From contig OY294070.1 in the NCBI GenBank assembly GCA_958510875.1, forward strand, positions 117,222,703 through 117,286,702: a stretch of DNA of 64,000 nucleotides. The letters are read 5' to 3'. Below are positions 36,230 through 46,260 of this stretch, piece by piece; within the stretch, counting starts at the first letter, position 1; each line of letters starts with the position of its first letter. Both the position numbers and the translations under genes were made by a program. Source of the DNA: Endomychus coccineus. Taxonomy: Eukaryota > Arthropoda > Insecta > Coleoptera > Endomychidae. The notes below the pieces were generated by a model, which saw only the letters and a program-made list of their open reading frames with translations, was not told where the DNA came from and ran no database searches.

Positions 36230-36515
36230 ATTATTTTTTTTTTCAAAAAACTTTATCATTCTTGCAACACAGTAATGACAAATATCTAGGTAATTTAGAA
36301 GGGATGGAAATGTATAAGCGAAAAAGCAATTCAATGAATTCAGATTCACCTCCAACTCAGGGTAATCCCTTATAAACCACATTAATTACAAATTGTATTT
36401 AAACATGCTTATTTTGTTTTTTAATTTAGTTAACTCTGATGATGGCTACTTGGTAGCTGAAAGGTCCTCGTACTTAATTGATAGTATTTTTAGTGGATAA
36501 GGGTGATTGTTGCTT
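36230..36515 (+). pseudogene. Penelope-like element 3' end, copy with hammerhead B
   Basis: The stretch 36270-36365 (ACAGTAATGACAAATATCTA then TGGAAATGTATAAGCGAAAA) encodes the C-terminal end of a Penelope GIY-YIG protein in broken frames, as shown by its match to 41415-41500 (LLLLKHSTDKYLSKLEGMQM). It is followed by the hammerhead-like motif and the AGTATTTTTAGTGGATAAGG tail. This copy preserves the uninterrupted target site of the mariner at 36901. Confidence 0.75.
36429..36480 (+). ncRNA. Hammerhead ribozyme-like motif (Penelope family 1, copy B)
   Basis: CTGATGA at 36436-36442, stem II GCTAC-TTG-GTAGC, which pairs perfectly, GAAA at 36459-36462, then GGTCCTC. The stem I 3' strand lacks one A compared with copies A and D (GTAC for AGTAC), so stem I pairing is weakened. 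Confidence 0.65.
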
Positions 36516-36639
36516 ATTTATAGTATCAAATGTTAGTAAAAATTTACAGTTTAATTATCACCTCATATGGTACGATTTCTACGACTCAACAATCCACGTT
36601 TCCTGCAAACCATTTCAAAAATTCGAAAGCTTCACTTAT

Positions 36640-36898
36640 CATCCTTCAGTAATTAATAAATTCTATAATTTGTTTTCTTAATTTGCAATTCAACTCATTT
36701 ATAGATCGATTGTGAGTAGTGTTCTAAATGCTATGTGGTACAAACTAGGAGGAATATTCTAACTCCGTATGAAGAACATTTTGTCCATATAAAGAAAAAT
36801 AACATAAATACAGATCACACCATTTCTCAAGAAAGTTTATCCGACTCTTGAAACACAGTAATAACAAATATCTAGCAAAATTAGAAGAGATGGAAATG
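36640..36898 (+). pseudogene. Penelope-like 3' fragment, left of the mariner insertion
   Basis: Matches the start of the copy at 41180-41460: AATAAATTCTATAATTTG, ATGAAGAACATTTTGTCCAT and AATATCTAGCAAAATTAGAA in the same order. It continues after the mariner at 38382. Shared words show both parts belong to one Penelope insertion. Confidence 0.75.
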
Positions 36899-36900
36899 TA

Positions 36901-38379
36901 CTGGGTTCCCCATAATAGACTACTCATTTTATATTATTAATAAATTCCCTACGAGATAACTAAATAGGTTGTTCTCTGTGGGATTATCTTCTGTAGTCTT
37001 TGAGATTTAAGTAAATTATTAATCAAGTAGGCGCCTGCCACAAATAAATTTTAAATTAATAATTTCGTGGAACGCCATTTTTCTACGAGTAGTTTGTTAG
37101 TTTTCATCAATAATAATTTATTTTTTTTGCTTTGAGACATTATTTCAACATCCGTTTGAACTTTCATGGATTACTCAGTTCAACAAACGTGTGTTTTGTG
37201 CAGAAACTTACATAAGAAGCAATTCGATAGAAGAAGTTAGGCGTGCATTCCGGCGTCAGTTTAATAACAACAATAGGGGTCACGCGCCAAATCGTAAAAC
37301 TGTTAAGTTATGGGTTCGTCATTGGTGTGAAAATGGTTCTGTACAAAATTTGAAGAAGCCTGGTCGTCGAAGAACAGTTCGTACACCAGAAAATATTCAA
37401 CGAGTTAGAATTGCGTTTACGAGAAGTCCTAAAAGGTATGCTAATCGACAAATCCTTATCCTAAGAATATCGAAGGGAAGCTTAGATCGAATTCTTCAAA
37501 GGGATTTAAAATTTCATCCATATAAATACCAAATGGCACAGTACCTCAGCAATCAAGATAAAGAAGCAAGGTTAGCATTTTGTCAAGAATTTCTGGATTT
37601 ACATCAAGGAGCAATTCAGTCTCCTAATGACCGACGAAGCAAATTTTTATTTGAATGCCGTTCAATAAAGAGCATTTTAGATACTGGTCAAATGAAAATC
37701 CTCGTGAACAGAACCTCCATAATCCAAAAGTTGTTGTGTGGTGTGGAGTAGGATCTTTTGGTAATATTGGCCCTTATTTTTCTGAGGATGAAAATAACCG
37801 CGCTGTAACAGTAACATCCGAGCGCTACGTTAATATGCTAGAGACATTTCTCATTCCAGAATTAAATAGACGAGGATTACTAAACAATGCTTTACTATTC
37901 CAACAAGATGGGGCAACAGCTCATACCGCCAGAAACTCAATGAGGGTTCTGCGAGAAATGTTTAATGGTCGAATCATTTCTCGATTCGGAGATTTGCCTT
38001 GGCCTTCGAGGTCCCCCGACTTAACGGCACCCGATTTTTTTCCTGTGGGGATATTTAAAAGCCAAAGTGTTTGCGAGTCGTCCAGGTACAATCGAGGAAC
38101 TGAAAGTCAAAATTCGTGAAGAAGTTGAAGGAATAGACGAAGGTTTGCTACGCCGTGTAATGAACCACTTTTCATCTAATATTGAAAAATGTGTTGAAGT
38201 TGGTGGAGGTCATTTAGAAGACGTGATTTTAGTTAGAATTAAATTAGCCAAATATTTATAAGTTATCATAAATCCCAAAGAGTTAGCTGTAATTTAGTAA
38301 AATAACAAGTTTGTTTTGTTAGCTAAAAAAAATTTTTAATTCAAATATTAAAATGGGTAGTCTATTATGGGGAACCCAG
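36901..38379 (+). mobile_element. Complete-ended mariner-like transposon with decayed transposase
   Basis: 1479 bp with 31-bp terminal inverted repeats (CTGGGTTCCCCATAATAGAC then TACTCATTTTA or TACCCATTTTA) and TA duplications at 36899-36900 and 38380-38381. The transposase opens MDYSVQQTCV at 37166, shifts frame near 37190, and reads SIEEVRRAFRRQFN and WCENGSVQNLKKPGRRRTVR (HTH region), LQRDLKFHPYKYQMAQ, then LMTDEANF (first catalytic D). After another shift come FRYWSNENPREQN, VVVWCGVGS, LFQQDGATAHTARN (second D) and WPSRSPDLTAPDFF (third D). A last shift precedes FASRPGTIEELKVKIREEVE. At least four frame breaks, so not functional. HTH type is DUF4817; Tc1/mariner superfamily by TA duplication and DDxD motif. 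Confidence 0.93.
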
Positions 38380-38381
38380 TA

Positions 38382-38590
38382 TAAGCGTAAAAGCAATGTA
38401 ATGAATTCTGGTTTATCCCTAGCCGAGGGTAATGCCTTATATTATATTCTATTAATTCCCAATAATATTTATACAAGCACATTTTAATTTCTAACTTAGT
38501 TTATTCTGATGATGGCTGGAGTTGGAAGGTCCTCAGTGCATTAACAGTATTTTTAGTGGATAAGAGTGATTGTTTCTTATTTATATTATC
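38382..38590 (+). pseudogene. Penelope-like 3' end, right of the mariner insertion
   Basis: Continues the fragment at 36640-36898: TAAGCGTAAAAGCAATG, GAGGGTAATGCCTTAT, then hammerhead copy C and the AGTATTTTTAGTGGATAAG tail. Confidence 0.75.
38499..38545 (+). ncRNA. Hammerhead ribozyme-like motif (Penelope family 1, copy C)
   Basis: GTT-TATT, CTGATGA (38506-38512), shortened stem II TGGCTGGAGTT, GGAA for GAAA, GGTCCTC, then AGTG-CATT-AAC. Stem I is preserved through wobble pairs, but stem II has lost about five bases and the GAAA is changed, so it is probably inactive. Confidence 0.6.
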
Positions 38591-40020
38591 ATGTATCTAA
38601 TAAATTTATTGTCACAGTTATTATACATGGCTGTTTACATAACAGCCTCCAAATATCATAAAGTATCATTCGTAATTGGTTCGAAAAAAGGGTCGTACAT
38701 AAAACCTTGTATATACCACCGGTATAATGGGCATATGAGGACCCTCATTACGCCCTTAGTATATAAATAACTAATACATTCTTATAGAACGATAGGTTCT
38801 AGGTAGAAAAATAAGTGAATCTAACCGTAGCGGACACACTTAATTTCGTAAAACACATTCAACCGAATATCTTGATGAAGTTGAACACCAAATTTGTATT
38901 GAGTAGTCTGGCGCCAGGGTAAGTCCAAGGAATTTCGATAAAGATTAATAAACTAAACGCTTCTAACCAGCTACAAGAGTAATTTAATGGGCTTGAAACA
39001 CTTACAAAACTCTTCCACGTACACGTACATCATGAATCCAATTTCAATTCAATTCACAGAATACAACTGCAACAACAAGGAAACTGCATCTTTAAAGACG
39101 AACACTGTGCGACGTACCACGAGAATCGTTGAAGAGAAACTAACTAAAGTGGTAACTAAAAATCTCTCTGGCCTGAGCTGGAGATGTTGTCGAAGGAGCA
39201 GGTAGGGAAGAAGTACAGTCTAGCCATAAGTTCTTCAGTTGGCGCCTCAGAGTGGATCCCTTTATAACCATTAGCACCATAGAATCTACGATTAATTGGA
39301 ATTTAAGGAAAATACCAGACGTTTATTTGACCCAGTCATTATTACAACGGATAGAGAATGGAAGATGGCACGTTTTGTTTATTGAAGTTATAATTAGATG
39401 GTCTTGGGCAGGTCAGAAACCTTATATACACTGTTCTCCGCATGAGTTTTACGACAAGTCTGCCTTGCTCGCTTTATGCAAGCCTGTGAACCGAACAAAA
39501 CGTGCAAATAATCTGCAGTTCCGATATACCAACAATTCACGACCTCATTAAACGGTAACCGTGTGTTCCGCAAATCTAGCGTGACCAATATTCTGCGGTC
39601 GTCTTAGAATAGCATTTTCTAATTAAGACAGCGTTAAAGATTCTCCGTTCACATCGGCTTTTACCTTGTAACATTTTACTCGCGATTCCCATGTAGAAAA
39701 TTTTAGATTCTGCTCTTATATCGCGATATGATCTAGATTTAAATAACCAAAATCATATAACATCAAGTTGGCTGAGTAAGAACTCCATTTACAACTTTTG
39801 AATTTGAAACCTAGATAACTTTTAGTAGTGTTGAGATGTTAGTTTGGAAATCTTATGATAAAGAGTTCTATTAACCTAATATTTGGCGTATCTCATTTTG
39901 AATCCTGCGTTGCCATTTATGGAAGCATGAATAATAATTAATTCCTTTTGCCGTTTATAGTGTTAATTTTTTGTTAACTCAGGTGAATGATTTTGTTTAT
40001 CATTTAGAAATATAAGTAAG
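38591..40020. other. No gene recognised
   Basis: Open frames at 38987-39205 and 39252-39551 (plus) have more balanced codons than most of the spacer, but no domain I recognise and no clear splice context. They are left as unassigned. Confidence 0.4.
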
Positions 40021-40760
40021 GTGGCATATACAGTTTGTACAAAGGTTGTGGAAATTCTATTCCTTCGCGGAAAGAATATGAAATTCATTCTATGTACCCA
40101 AGGATTCTGTAAAGTAATATACAGGTATCCAGAAATAGTTGAAGAAAATGAAAATGGCGAAAGAGTGTTAGGGAAGTGTCAAGGAATTTTGTATCTGCAA
40201 CGTCTATTTGAAACCACAATCGCCCTATCCGTACCATTTCCAAAAGGTGTATGAGTTATTCCCGCAATATTATCTTAACTTAACTGTTCCTGAAAAAAAA
40301 ATTATGGATAGACGAAGCCTTATTTACAAGAATGGTTTTGTATAATTACCACAATATGCACATGTGGACTGATAAACTCCACATGCAATACCGACTGCTA
40401 CTCATAATCAGCATAATTTTGAAATTAATGTATGGGTCCCAATATTTAAACAGACCTGTTTGTCTTAATGGCGAAGAGTCCTCAAATTTTAAGAAACCCA
40501 ATTACCAGAGGTCTAAGTTCCCCTAAATTAACGTTCCAACATGTGATATATGCACGATGCTCCTCCCATTTTGCCCTGTCAATTCGAAGATATTTAAACA
40601 ACACCTTTACGAGTCGATGATAAAGAGGGGAGAAAATGTTCCCATGCAATGGCCCCCTAGATACCCCGAACTGAACTCTATTGACTGTTTAATAGCGAGG
40701 AGGAGCTACAAAAAGGATACTCAACTCCTTTCTTGAAATTAAAACCTCCATAAATGTTAA
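40021..40760 (+). pseudogene. DDE transposase pseudogene (family shared with 35560-35870)
   Basis: The frame 40021-40254 reads VCTKVVEILFLRGKN, GFCKVIYRYPEI and VEENENGERVLG, the N-terminal region. Broken frames after it read FQKVYELFPQYY, WTDKLHMQ-like, HNFEINVW, then MYYMHD.APP and WPPRYPELNSIDC at about 40540-40690. These match the catalytic-domain words (HDGAPPHF and WPPRSPDLNPLDF types) of an insect transposase family. Inactive. Confidence 0.75.
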
Positions 40761-41179
40761 ACAGTGTAAATTTTAATTTAACAAGACGAATTCAAGCCTG
40801 ATCGACACCATTTTTAACAATTTTTATATTTTTTTGTTTTGTTACAAACTTTGTTTAATTTTGTTGTTACGTTTGGTTTTGTTGTGACTGAATTAAAAAC
40901 GAATAATTTGTAAACGGCTGTTACCGTTAGTCTTTTATCGAAATTAATAAGTGGTTGACAGGTAGCGACTGCGTTAATCATGGAAATAATTAATTGACCC
41001 TCTTTAATATATATTCCAGCAGATTCATGTACAACAAATAATTATAAAATAGCATCGTTCAATATTCTCGTTTCTCCGATTGAGGGTTCATTTGAGCCAG
41101 AAATATTATGACAACGAAGTTGAGAAAGCAAATAGCGACGGACAATGGTTTCGACAAACCTTTGATAATTGTTGTTAAT
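40761..41179. other. No gene recognised
   Basis: AT-rich spacer, no supported feature. Confidence 0.45.
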
Positions 41180-41665
41180 TTTTAACCAATAAATTCCATA
41201 ATTTGTCTTCTAAATTTGCAATAAAACCCGTCGATAGATGCAAGTACAAGCTAAAATACCGTCCAGGCTAGACCTTTGATAAAGTTCCCGATTTCAACAT
41301 TTTATAAAGAATATTTTGCCCATATAAAGAAGAATAATGATAGTGAAACATCAGCATCAACAGAACATATCTTAAATACAGGACACATCATTTCTCAAGA
41401 AAGATTATTACTTTTAAAACACAGTACTGACAAATATCTAAGTAAATTAGAAGGAATGCAAATGTATGAGCGAAAAAGCAATTTATTAAATTCACATTTA
41501 TCTCCAGCTGAGGGTAATCCCATGTCAGCATCACAAACCTCAAATAGTATTTAAACAGACATATTGTTTTCTAATTTAGTTTACTCTGATGATTGGTACT
41601 TGGCAGCTGGAAGGTCTTTAGTACTTTAATAGTATTTTAGCGAATAAGGGTATTTCGTACTTATT
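41180..41665 (+). pseudogene. Penelope-like element 3' end, copy with hammerhead D
   Basis: The frame 41276-41554 encodes the C-terminal half of the endonuclease: FYKEYFAHIKKNNDSETSAS, EHILNTGHIISQERLLLLKH, SKLEGMQMYERKSNLLNSHL and LSPAEGNPMSAS. It lacks the GIY-YIG signature itself, which would lie upstream. The stop is followed by the hammerhead-like motif and the family tail, giving the normal order endonuclease, ribozyme, tail. Confidence 0.8.
41579..41630 (+). ncRNA. Hammerhead ribozyme-like motif (Penelope family 1, copy D)
   Basis: GTT-TACT, CTGATGA (41586-41592), stem II region TTGGTACTTGGCAGCT, GGAA for GAAA, GGTCTTT, then AGTA-CTTT-AAT. Stem I (TACT with AGTA, GTT with AAT) is intact, but the GAAA change and mismatched stem II suggest loss of activity. 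Confidence 0.62.
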
Positions 41666-41754
41666 AATAAAGTTTGAGTTGTAATAAAGTGGGAATATTC
41701 TACTCTTTCTGTTTTCTTGCATACAAAACGCAAACACAATGTTTTTGAATTCTA

Positions 41755-42250
41755 GATGATATTTTGAAACAACATATCAATGAGAAAGCTCTAAATTTAC
41801 TTGAAAAAATTGGAGTCCCAAATTTAGAGGAAGTTAATATTTTACATTATCAGAGTAAAGGGTTAATTAAACACCCTAGAATAAACAGAAATATTTAAAG
41901 TGTGACAATGAAAATCTAAATGATTAAATTTGTATTCCAATAGCCTCCTTTTCGAGGTCTTGAATCTTGATCACATAATACTTTTCCCCGTAATCGGCTC
42001 ATCTGCACCAATTTATCACATCCCTGCATTATAATTTTCCCCATTGTTCTTGTATTTCCCTATATTCTAACTGCATTTGTTGTTTTCATCTTATTTAGAC
42101 TATAATATATAACTCACGTTTCTTCATAATTTTTACATCGTTTACACGATAATTGCAAAACTATAGTCACAATAGTATTCTAAAAAAAGTTATTGTTTTA
42201 TTCTGTCAATGTGATAAATTATCAGAAATTAACGGCTTCCATCATCGATA
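41755..42250 (+). pseudogene. Penelope-like 3' fragment, same family as 33115-34000
   Basis: ILKQHINEKALNLLEKIGVP and NLEEVNILHYQSKG (about 41758-41870) match the endonuclease C-terminus NFPNLGSLSILHNQTRG of the 33-kb copy. Downstream, 42145-42170 holds a hammerhead remnant (ACTATAGTC) and 42190-42250 the family tail (ACGGCTTCCATCATCGAT). Confidence 0.65.
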
Positions 42251-42439
42251 TTTTGTAATATCATTCTCGGTTATTAGATCTGTATAAAGTTTCTTATCAT
42301 ACACAGCAAACAGCAATAACATCAGAATGTCGTTATCTCTAAATGGCCCATACTGGAAATAAGGCAAGATAGCATGATTTAAGCTATACATCTCACTCCT
42401 CCCAAATTCCTCATCCCTGATAGAGGAGATTGTAGCAAC

Positions 42440-43375
42440 AAAACACTCGCCCTACTCCCACCAGATGGACTCACAGACAGGTCCAAGGTAGGTCACCTTC
42501 TGGAGCGGAAGTGTACATAAAAAGGCCAAAGGTCACTATCTCAGTGACTCTGATGCACGGTTTTTCAAGCGGAGGTCTACGCACTATTTACTTGCGTCAT
42601 GGAAAACCTGTGAAGAAACTGTAAATAGGCGGAAGATAGGTAGTGGATAAAGCAGGGGGGGGTTTCTGGCTCAAGTCAAGGATTTTTTGCTGATAGGCGC
42701 ATATACATCTGCACAGACAGCCGGTCGGTTCTGGGAGCTCTCAAGTCACCTAGAGTCACATCAAGGCTTTCTAAAGAATGAGGAGATACCCTCGCTGAAT
42801 TATTCAGGAGAAATAAAATTCAACTCATCTGGATTCCTGGACACAGTGGAGTTGAAGGAAAGGAAATAGCCGACTCCTCCTTGGCCAGGCGGGGGTCGTC
42901 CGGAGCCTCTTTCAGACCGAAGTCAATGATCGCTTTATCAAATTGTGCGGGAGGTCTCGCCCTTCTGGACCAACTGACTTGTGGCGAGAATCACCACGCA
43001 TGAGGCAGGCCAAGGTCTTCATCAAAGAGCCTGAGCCTAGTCTCTCAGAGAAACTCCTGTTTCTAAACAGAAGGGTCATCATAGAGATTACTGAAATCCT
43101 AACCGGTCAATGTGGTCTTAACGAGCACCTTCATACTATGGGCATCGCAGATGATCCTATATGTTGGAAATGCAAAGAGGCCGAAGAAACTGTCTCTCAT
43201 ATCCTGTTGGAATGCCCTGCTTTGACATACCTCAGGCACCGTTACTTTGGCGAAGCAAAACTACTCCCAGAAGAACTTATGGAAGCCAGCGTTAGCAATA
43301 TTCTGGGTTTGTGGCGATGTATTTGGGGGTTAAACCCACTCCTCTCAATTGATGAGGATGATGAAGCATCGTAAC
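42440..43375 (+). pseudogene. RNase H-bearing LINE, 3' part of ORF2
   Basis: Broken frames give LTDRSK (a changed TDGS), GVYIKRPKVTISVS, FQAEVYALFTCVMENL, then RRIYICTDSRSVLGALKSPR, IQLIWIPGHSGVEGKEIADS and LARRGSS: an RNase H domain. The frame 42943-43374 carries the C-terminal zinc finger CWKCKEAEETVSHILLEC (C-x2-C-x8-H-x4-C). It is a different family from the 21.3-kb LINE. A 61-bp insertion (42632-42692) flanked by ATAGGCG splits the RNase H domain. Confidence 0.87.
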
Positions 43376-44549
43376 TTTAAGAAGATTCAACATTAGATAA
43401 AAATAAAATGTACCGAACGAAGTGCACTTCTTTACTTCTATTCATCTCTAGATGAAAGATTTCGTGGAGAAAAGTTAATAACACCAAGGAATAAAACTAT
43501 ATACAGGCAGCAATAAGCGAAAGGTAATTATTTCCTAATAATTATGCGTATATATTGATAATACAAAATCAGTATGCCTGATAATAGTTTAGTTTATTTA
43601 TTGACCATAATTACAGTTCCGTGGGAATAGTAGATCAACATACACCAACAAGATTCATTTTAATGTATATTATACATTTTATTTATCCATTAATTAATCA
43701 TAAACTTGTTTCTGTTCTGACCGTTTAAAAATTTTATATATAGAATTATATTGCATAATTCGAAATAATGCTCAAATCATACAAACGGATAAACAGCGTT
43801 GAGAAAACAATAAAGATATAGTTGGATAGTACAATCGCGTCCTTGCCACTATCTGTATAATTAACGAAAGTATAAATTTATATAATTATTTCATAGCTAC
43901 ATGAAATCCACGCGCTGTTTCATTCTAAATAATTGAAGTTGACGCATATATTCTATTGACCCACGTATTTTTAAAATAGTATGTTGAAACGGAACTGCAT
44001 AATAATATTCCGCAGTTAAACCGGCAACGTTCTTGTGCGCGATAGCGAACGGCCCAGTCATAAACAAAGAAAAAATTGCTCATCTGCATAAATAGCTCCT
44101 TTATTATTCAAGTCAGGAATTTCGTTTAAGTGCAGAGTTAAACACATGAGGACACATTGAGAAAACTATTAACCCATACACCGAGTAGGTATCTCATACA
44201 GTGTAACCAAGGGGAATTGAACCCATTTATTGTTGCAAAGTTATCAAGTACCTTTTGATTATACAGTCCAGTCAAAAGAAGGTGTAAAGAACATGAGGAA
44301 CACAGTTTTTTACTTTAGGGCTATTCTTAGATTTATATATATTAAAACTCGCTGTAACTACAAGGTGAACGGAGTAGATGGGGGGCATGTAGAAAATCAC
44401 TTTTTTATCTTTTCTCAAGTTCTTCGCTTATATTTCGTTTCGAAAAGTTCATCCTATTTAAAATGGAAACAGATATTTTCTACAAGATAGCTACTTGTAG
44501 CTCATCGACAAACTTGGCCTTCTAGCTGTTAGTTTTACAGCAATGTAAG
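43376..44549. other. No gene recognised
   Basis: AT-rich spacer. The frame 44230-44490 has no recognisable domain; it directly precedes (on plus) the end of a minus-strand Penelope element and may be its untranslated tail. Confidence 0.4.
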
Positions 44550-44610
44550 CTCGACTTGATGCCGACGTTTCGCCAACCATTACAGGTGGCATCTTCAGGG
44601 CAAGCTTGAG
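44550..44610 (-). ncRNA. Hammerhead ribozyme-like motif (Penelope family 2, copy E), core intact
   Basis: Minus strand, 61 nt. Stem I 5' strand CTC...TGCC, core CTGAAGA (44598-44592), stem II TGCCACC-loop-GGTTGGC with one bulge, GAAAC, self-complementary ACGT as a minimal stem III, cleavage triplet GTC (44566-44564), then GGCA...GAG completing stem I. Every invariant core base I can check is present. It lies downstream of the GIY-YIG gene of the same strand, at the expected terminal-repeat position. Confidence 0.78.
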
Positions 44611-44749
44611 GCTTGAACTGAAACTGGTTCTACTAGTTTCTGTAGCCATATTTATTGTAGGAAAAATCCTTCACGCTACATAGTTTACTGCCTTTATTCC
44701 GGTGGTTAACACCGTTCCGGCACCTCACCCTGCCGTTGTGTGATCATGT

Positions 44750-45335
44750 GCGAAGTGGAATTTTCGAGGATGGGTTTCCAAATGTTGGGAAGGTAATATC
44801 CTGAGTCACGGTTCAGATTATTTGAATGTTTTCAGATTTCTATAGCTTCAATGATTTTTCGCTGATAGAAGTTTGGGGCTCGGGCTAGGATTTTAGTATC
44901 TTCGAGAAGGATTTGATGATTAGTGTCAAACTTGTGTTCTGCAAGTGCAGATCTACCGGTGTCAAGAAGCCTTGTACAGCGCTCATGTTCTTTCACACGA
45001 GTAGCTACTGTGCGACCTGTTCCACCAATGTAGACTTTACTGCAAGAACAGGGAATGCTATAAACACCTTCTAAGTGAAGAGGAGGAAGAGGATCTTTGA
45101 TAGGTTTGTAAAACTGAGATAATTTTGGAAGTGTGGTAAAACTGGTAGAAATATTATGTTTTTTGAGGATTTTGGAAATTCGATCTGTTATATTCTCAAC
45201 ATACGGAAGATAGGTAGTGGATAAAGCAGGCTCAAGTCAAGGATTTTTTGCTGATATAAGTTCGGGGCTCGGGCTAGGATTTTAGTATTTTCGAAAAGAA
45301 TTTGATGATTTAATCTTAAATTGAATCCAAAAAAG
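44750..45335 (-). pseudogene. Penelope-like element: GIY-YIG endonuclease (minus strand)
   Basis: The minus strand from about 45225 reads LSTTYLPYVENITDRISKIL, then LPPLHLEGVYSIPCSCSKVY, YIGGTGRTVATRVKEHERC, SALAEHKFDTNHQILLEDTK and ILARAPNFYQRKIIEAIEI, ending near 44800 with NRDSGYYLPNIW. VYS.P and YIG, the R and the EH are GIY-YIG nuclease hallmarks, and CSC precedes YIG as in Penelope proteins. There is no ATG in the frame. A second, diverged copy of the NHQIL...ILARAPNLYQQKI segment lies just upstream (45330-45245), so the locus is rearranged. Hammerhead E follows downstream. Confidence 0.87.
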
Positions 45336-45359
45336 TGTATGTATATGATATTTTGTCCT

Positions 45360-46260
45360 AGGAACCGCAGAACACATATCCTGCAGAACTTTAGGTTGAT
45401 GATTGACGGTGAGCTTATTAAGTATGTGGAAATGTTGTGAAAAAAGCCTTTCTTGCACTTGAATTGATGTACTCTAACTACCATATCATTAACGTCAAAA
45501 TGCGAAAAAAACTTTGTGAGTGTCTAGTAATTCCACTACTACATTATTGCAGTGTGGTATATTTTCCCTGTTTGGACAAACTATGCAGGTATCGTTTGCA
45601 GAAGGTTGTAAATACATGTGCTCGATTTGTATTTGGTTTTGCAAAGTTTGACCACATCTCACATAAGATAAAGGAGCTCAGAAGGCTTAGCGTTGATCAG
45701 TTATACAGTAACCACTTCTCAATGTTCGTTTGTGAATTGTTGTCTACCTCGTCAACGCTTTACTTGAGACAGAAGCTTACTTTTAGACAGAATGTGCATG
45801 ATCTTCATTTGACACATGTAAATGCATTGTCCTTGTCTAGATTTCGTTCTTCCATGTTTCGTAGATCTTTTTCGTACAATGCGCCGGTAATATTTAATAA
45901 GTACTGTTTACAGCATGAGAACTTGCCAGTGGAGGTTTCGTTTGAGGCTGAGAGACATAATATTTTCCGAGGGCTGAGAGTATGTTTTTATACCTCATCG
46001 ACAGACTGGATCTTTTTTTTTTCTTGTTTGTATCAGTTTAATAATATAGGCTTAGATTTAGAATTTGTATTTACATTTTTTTATTTTTGTTTCATCTGTT
46101 TGTTTTGTAAAGAGTGATTTTACCTGTGCATAGCGTGGTGTAATTTTGCTCGCCTGGGGGGGTCAAGTTGAGTAGCTTATGCTAGATCTTCGCCTCCCAT
46201 TAGAGTATTTGTATTCTTAATAAAGTTATATTATTAGTATTATTATTATACATTGCAGTA
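45360..46260 (+). pseudogene. Jockey/CR1-type LINE, ORF2 C-terminus and 3' end
   Basis: FRLMIDGELIKYVEM (about 45388-45432) leads, over a deletion, into the frame 45437-46117: KKAFLALELMYSNYHII, KMRKKLCECLVIPLLHYCSV, VYFPCLDKLCRYRLQKVVNT, FVFGFAKFDHISHKIKELRR. This is the C-terminal region after the reverse transcriptase of a Jockey-like LINE. The sequence ends in ATTAGTATTATTATTATAC, a simple-repeat 3' tail. The 226-codon frame is open but lacks the catalytic domain. Confidence 0.82.

Noticed and set aside
44230..44490. 86-codon plus-strand frame as a small secreted or viral-like protein
   Set aside because: No signal peptide or known domain; adjacent to a Penelope end and probably its non-coding tail.
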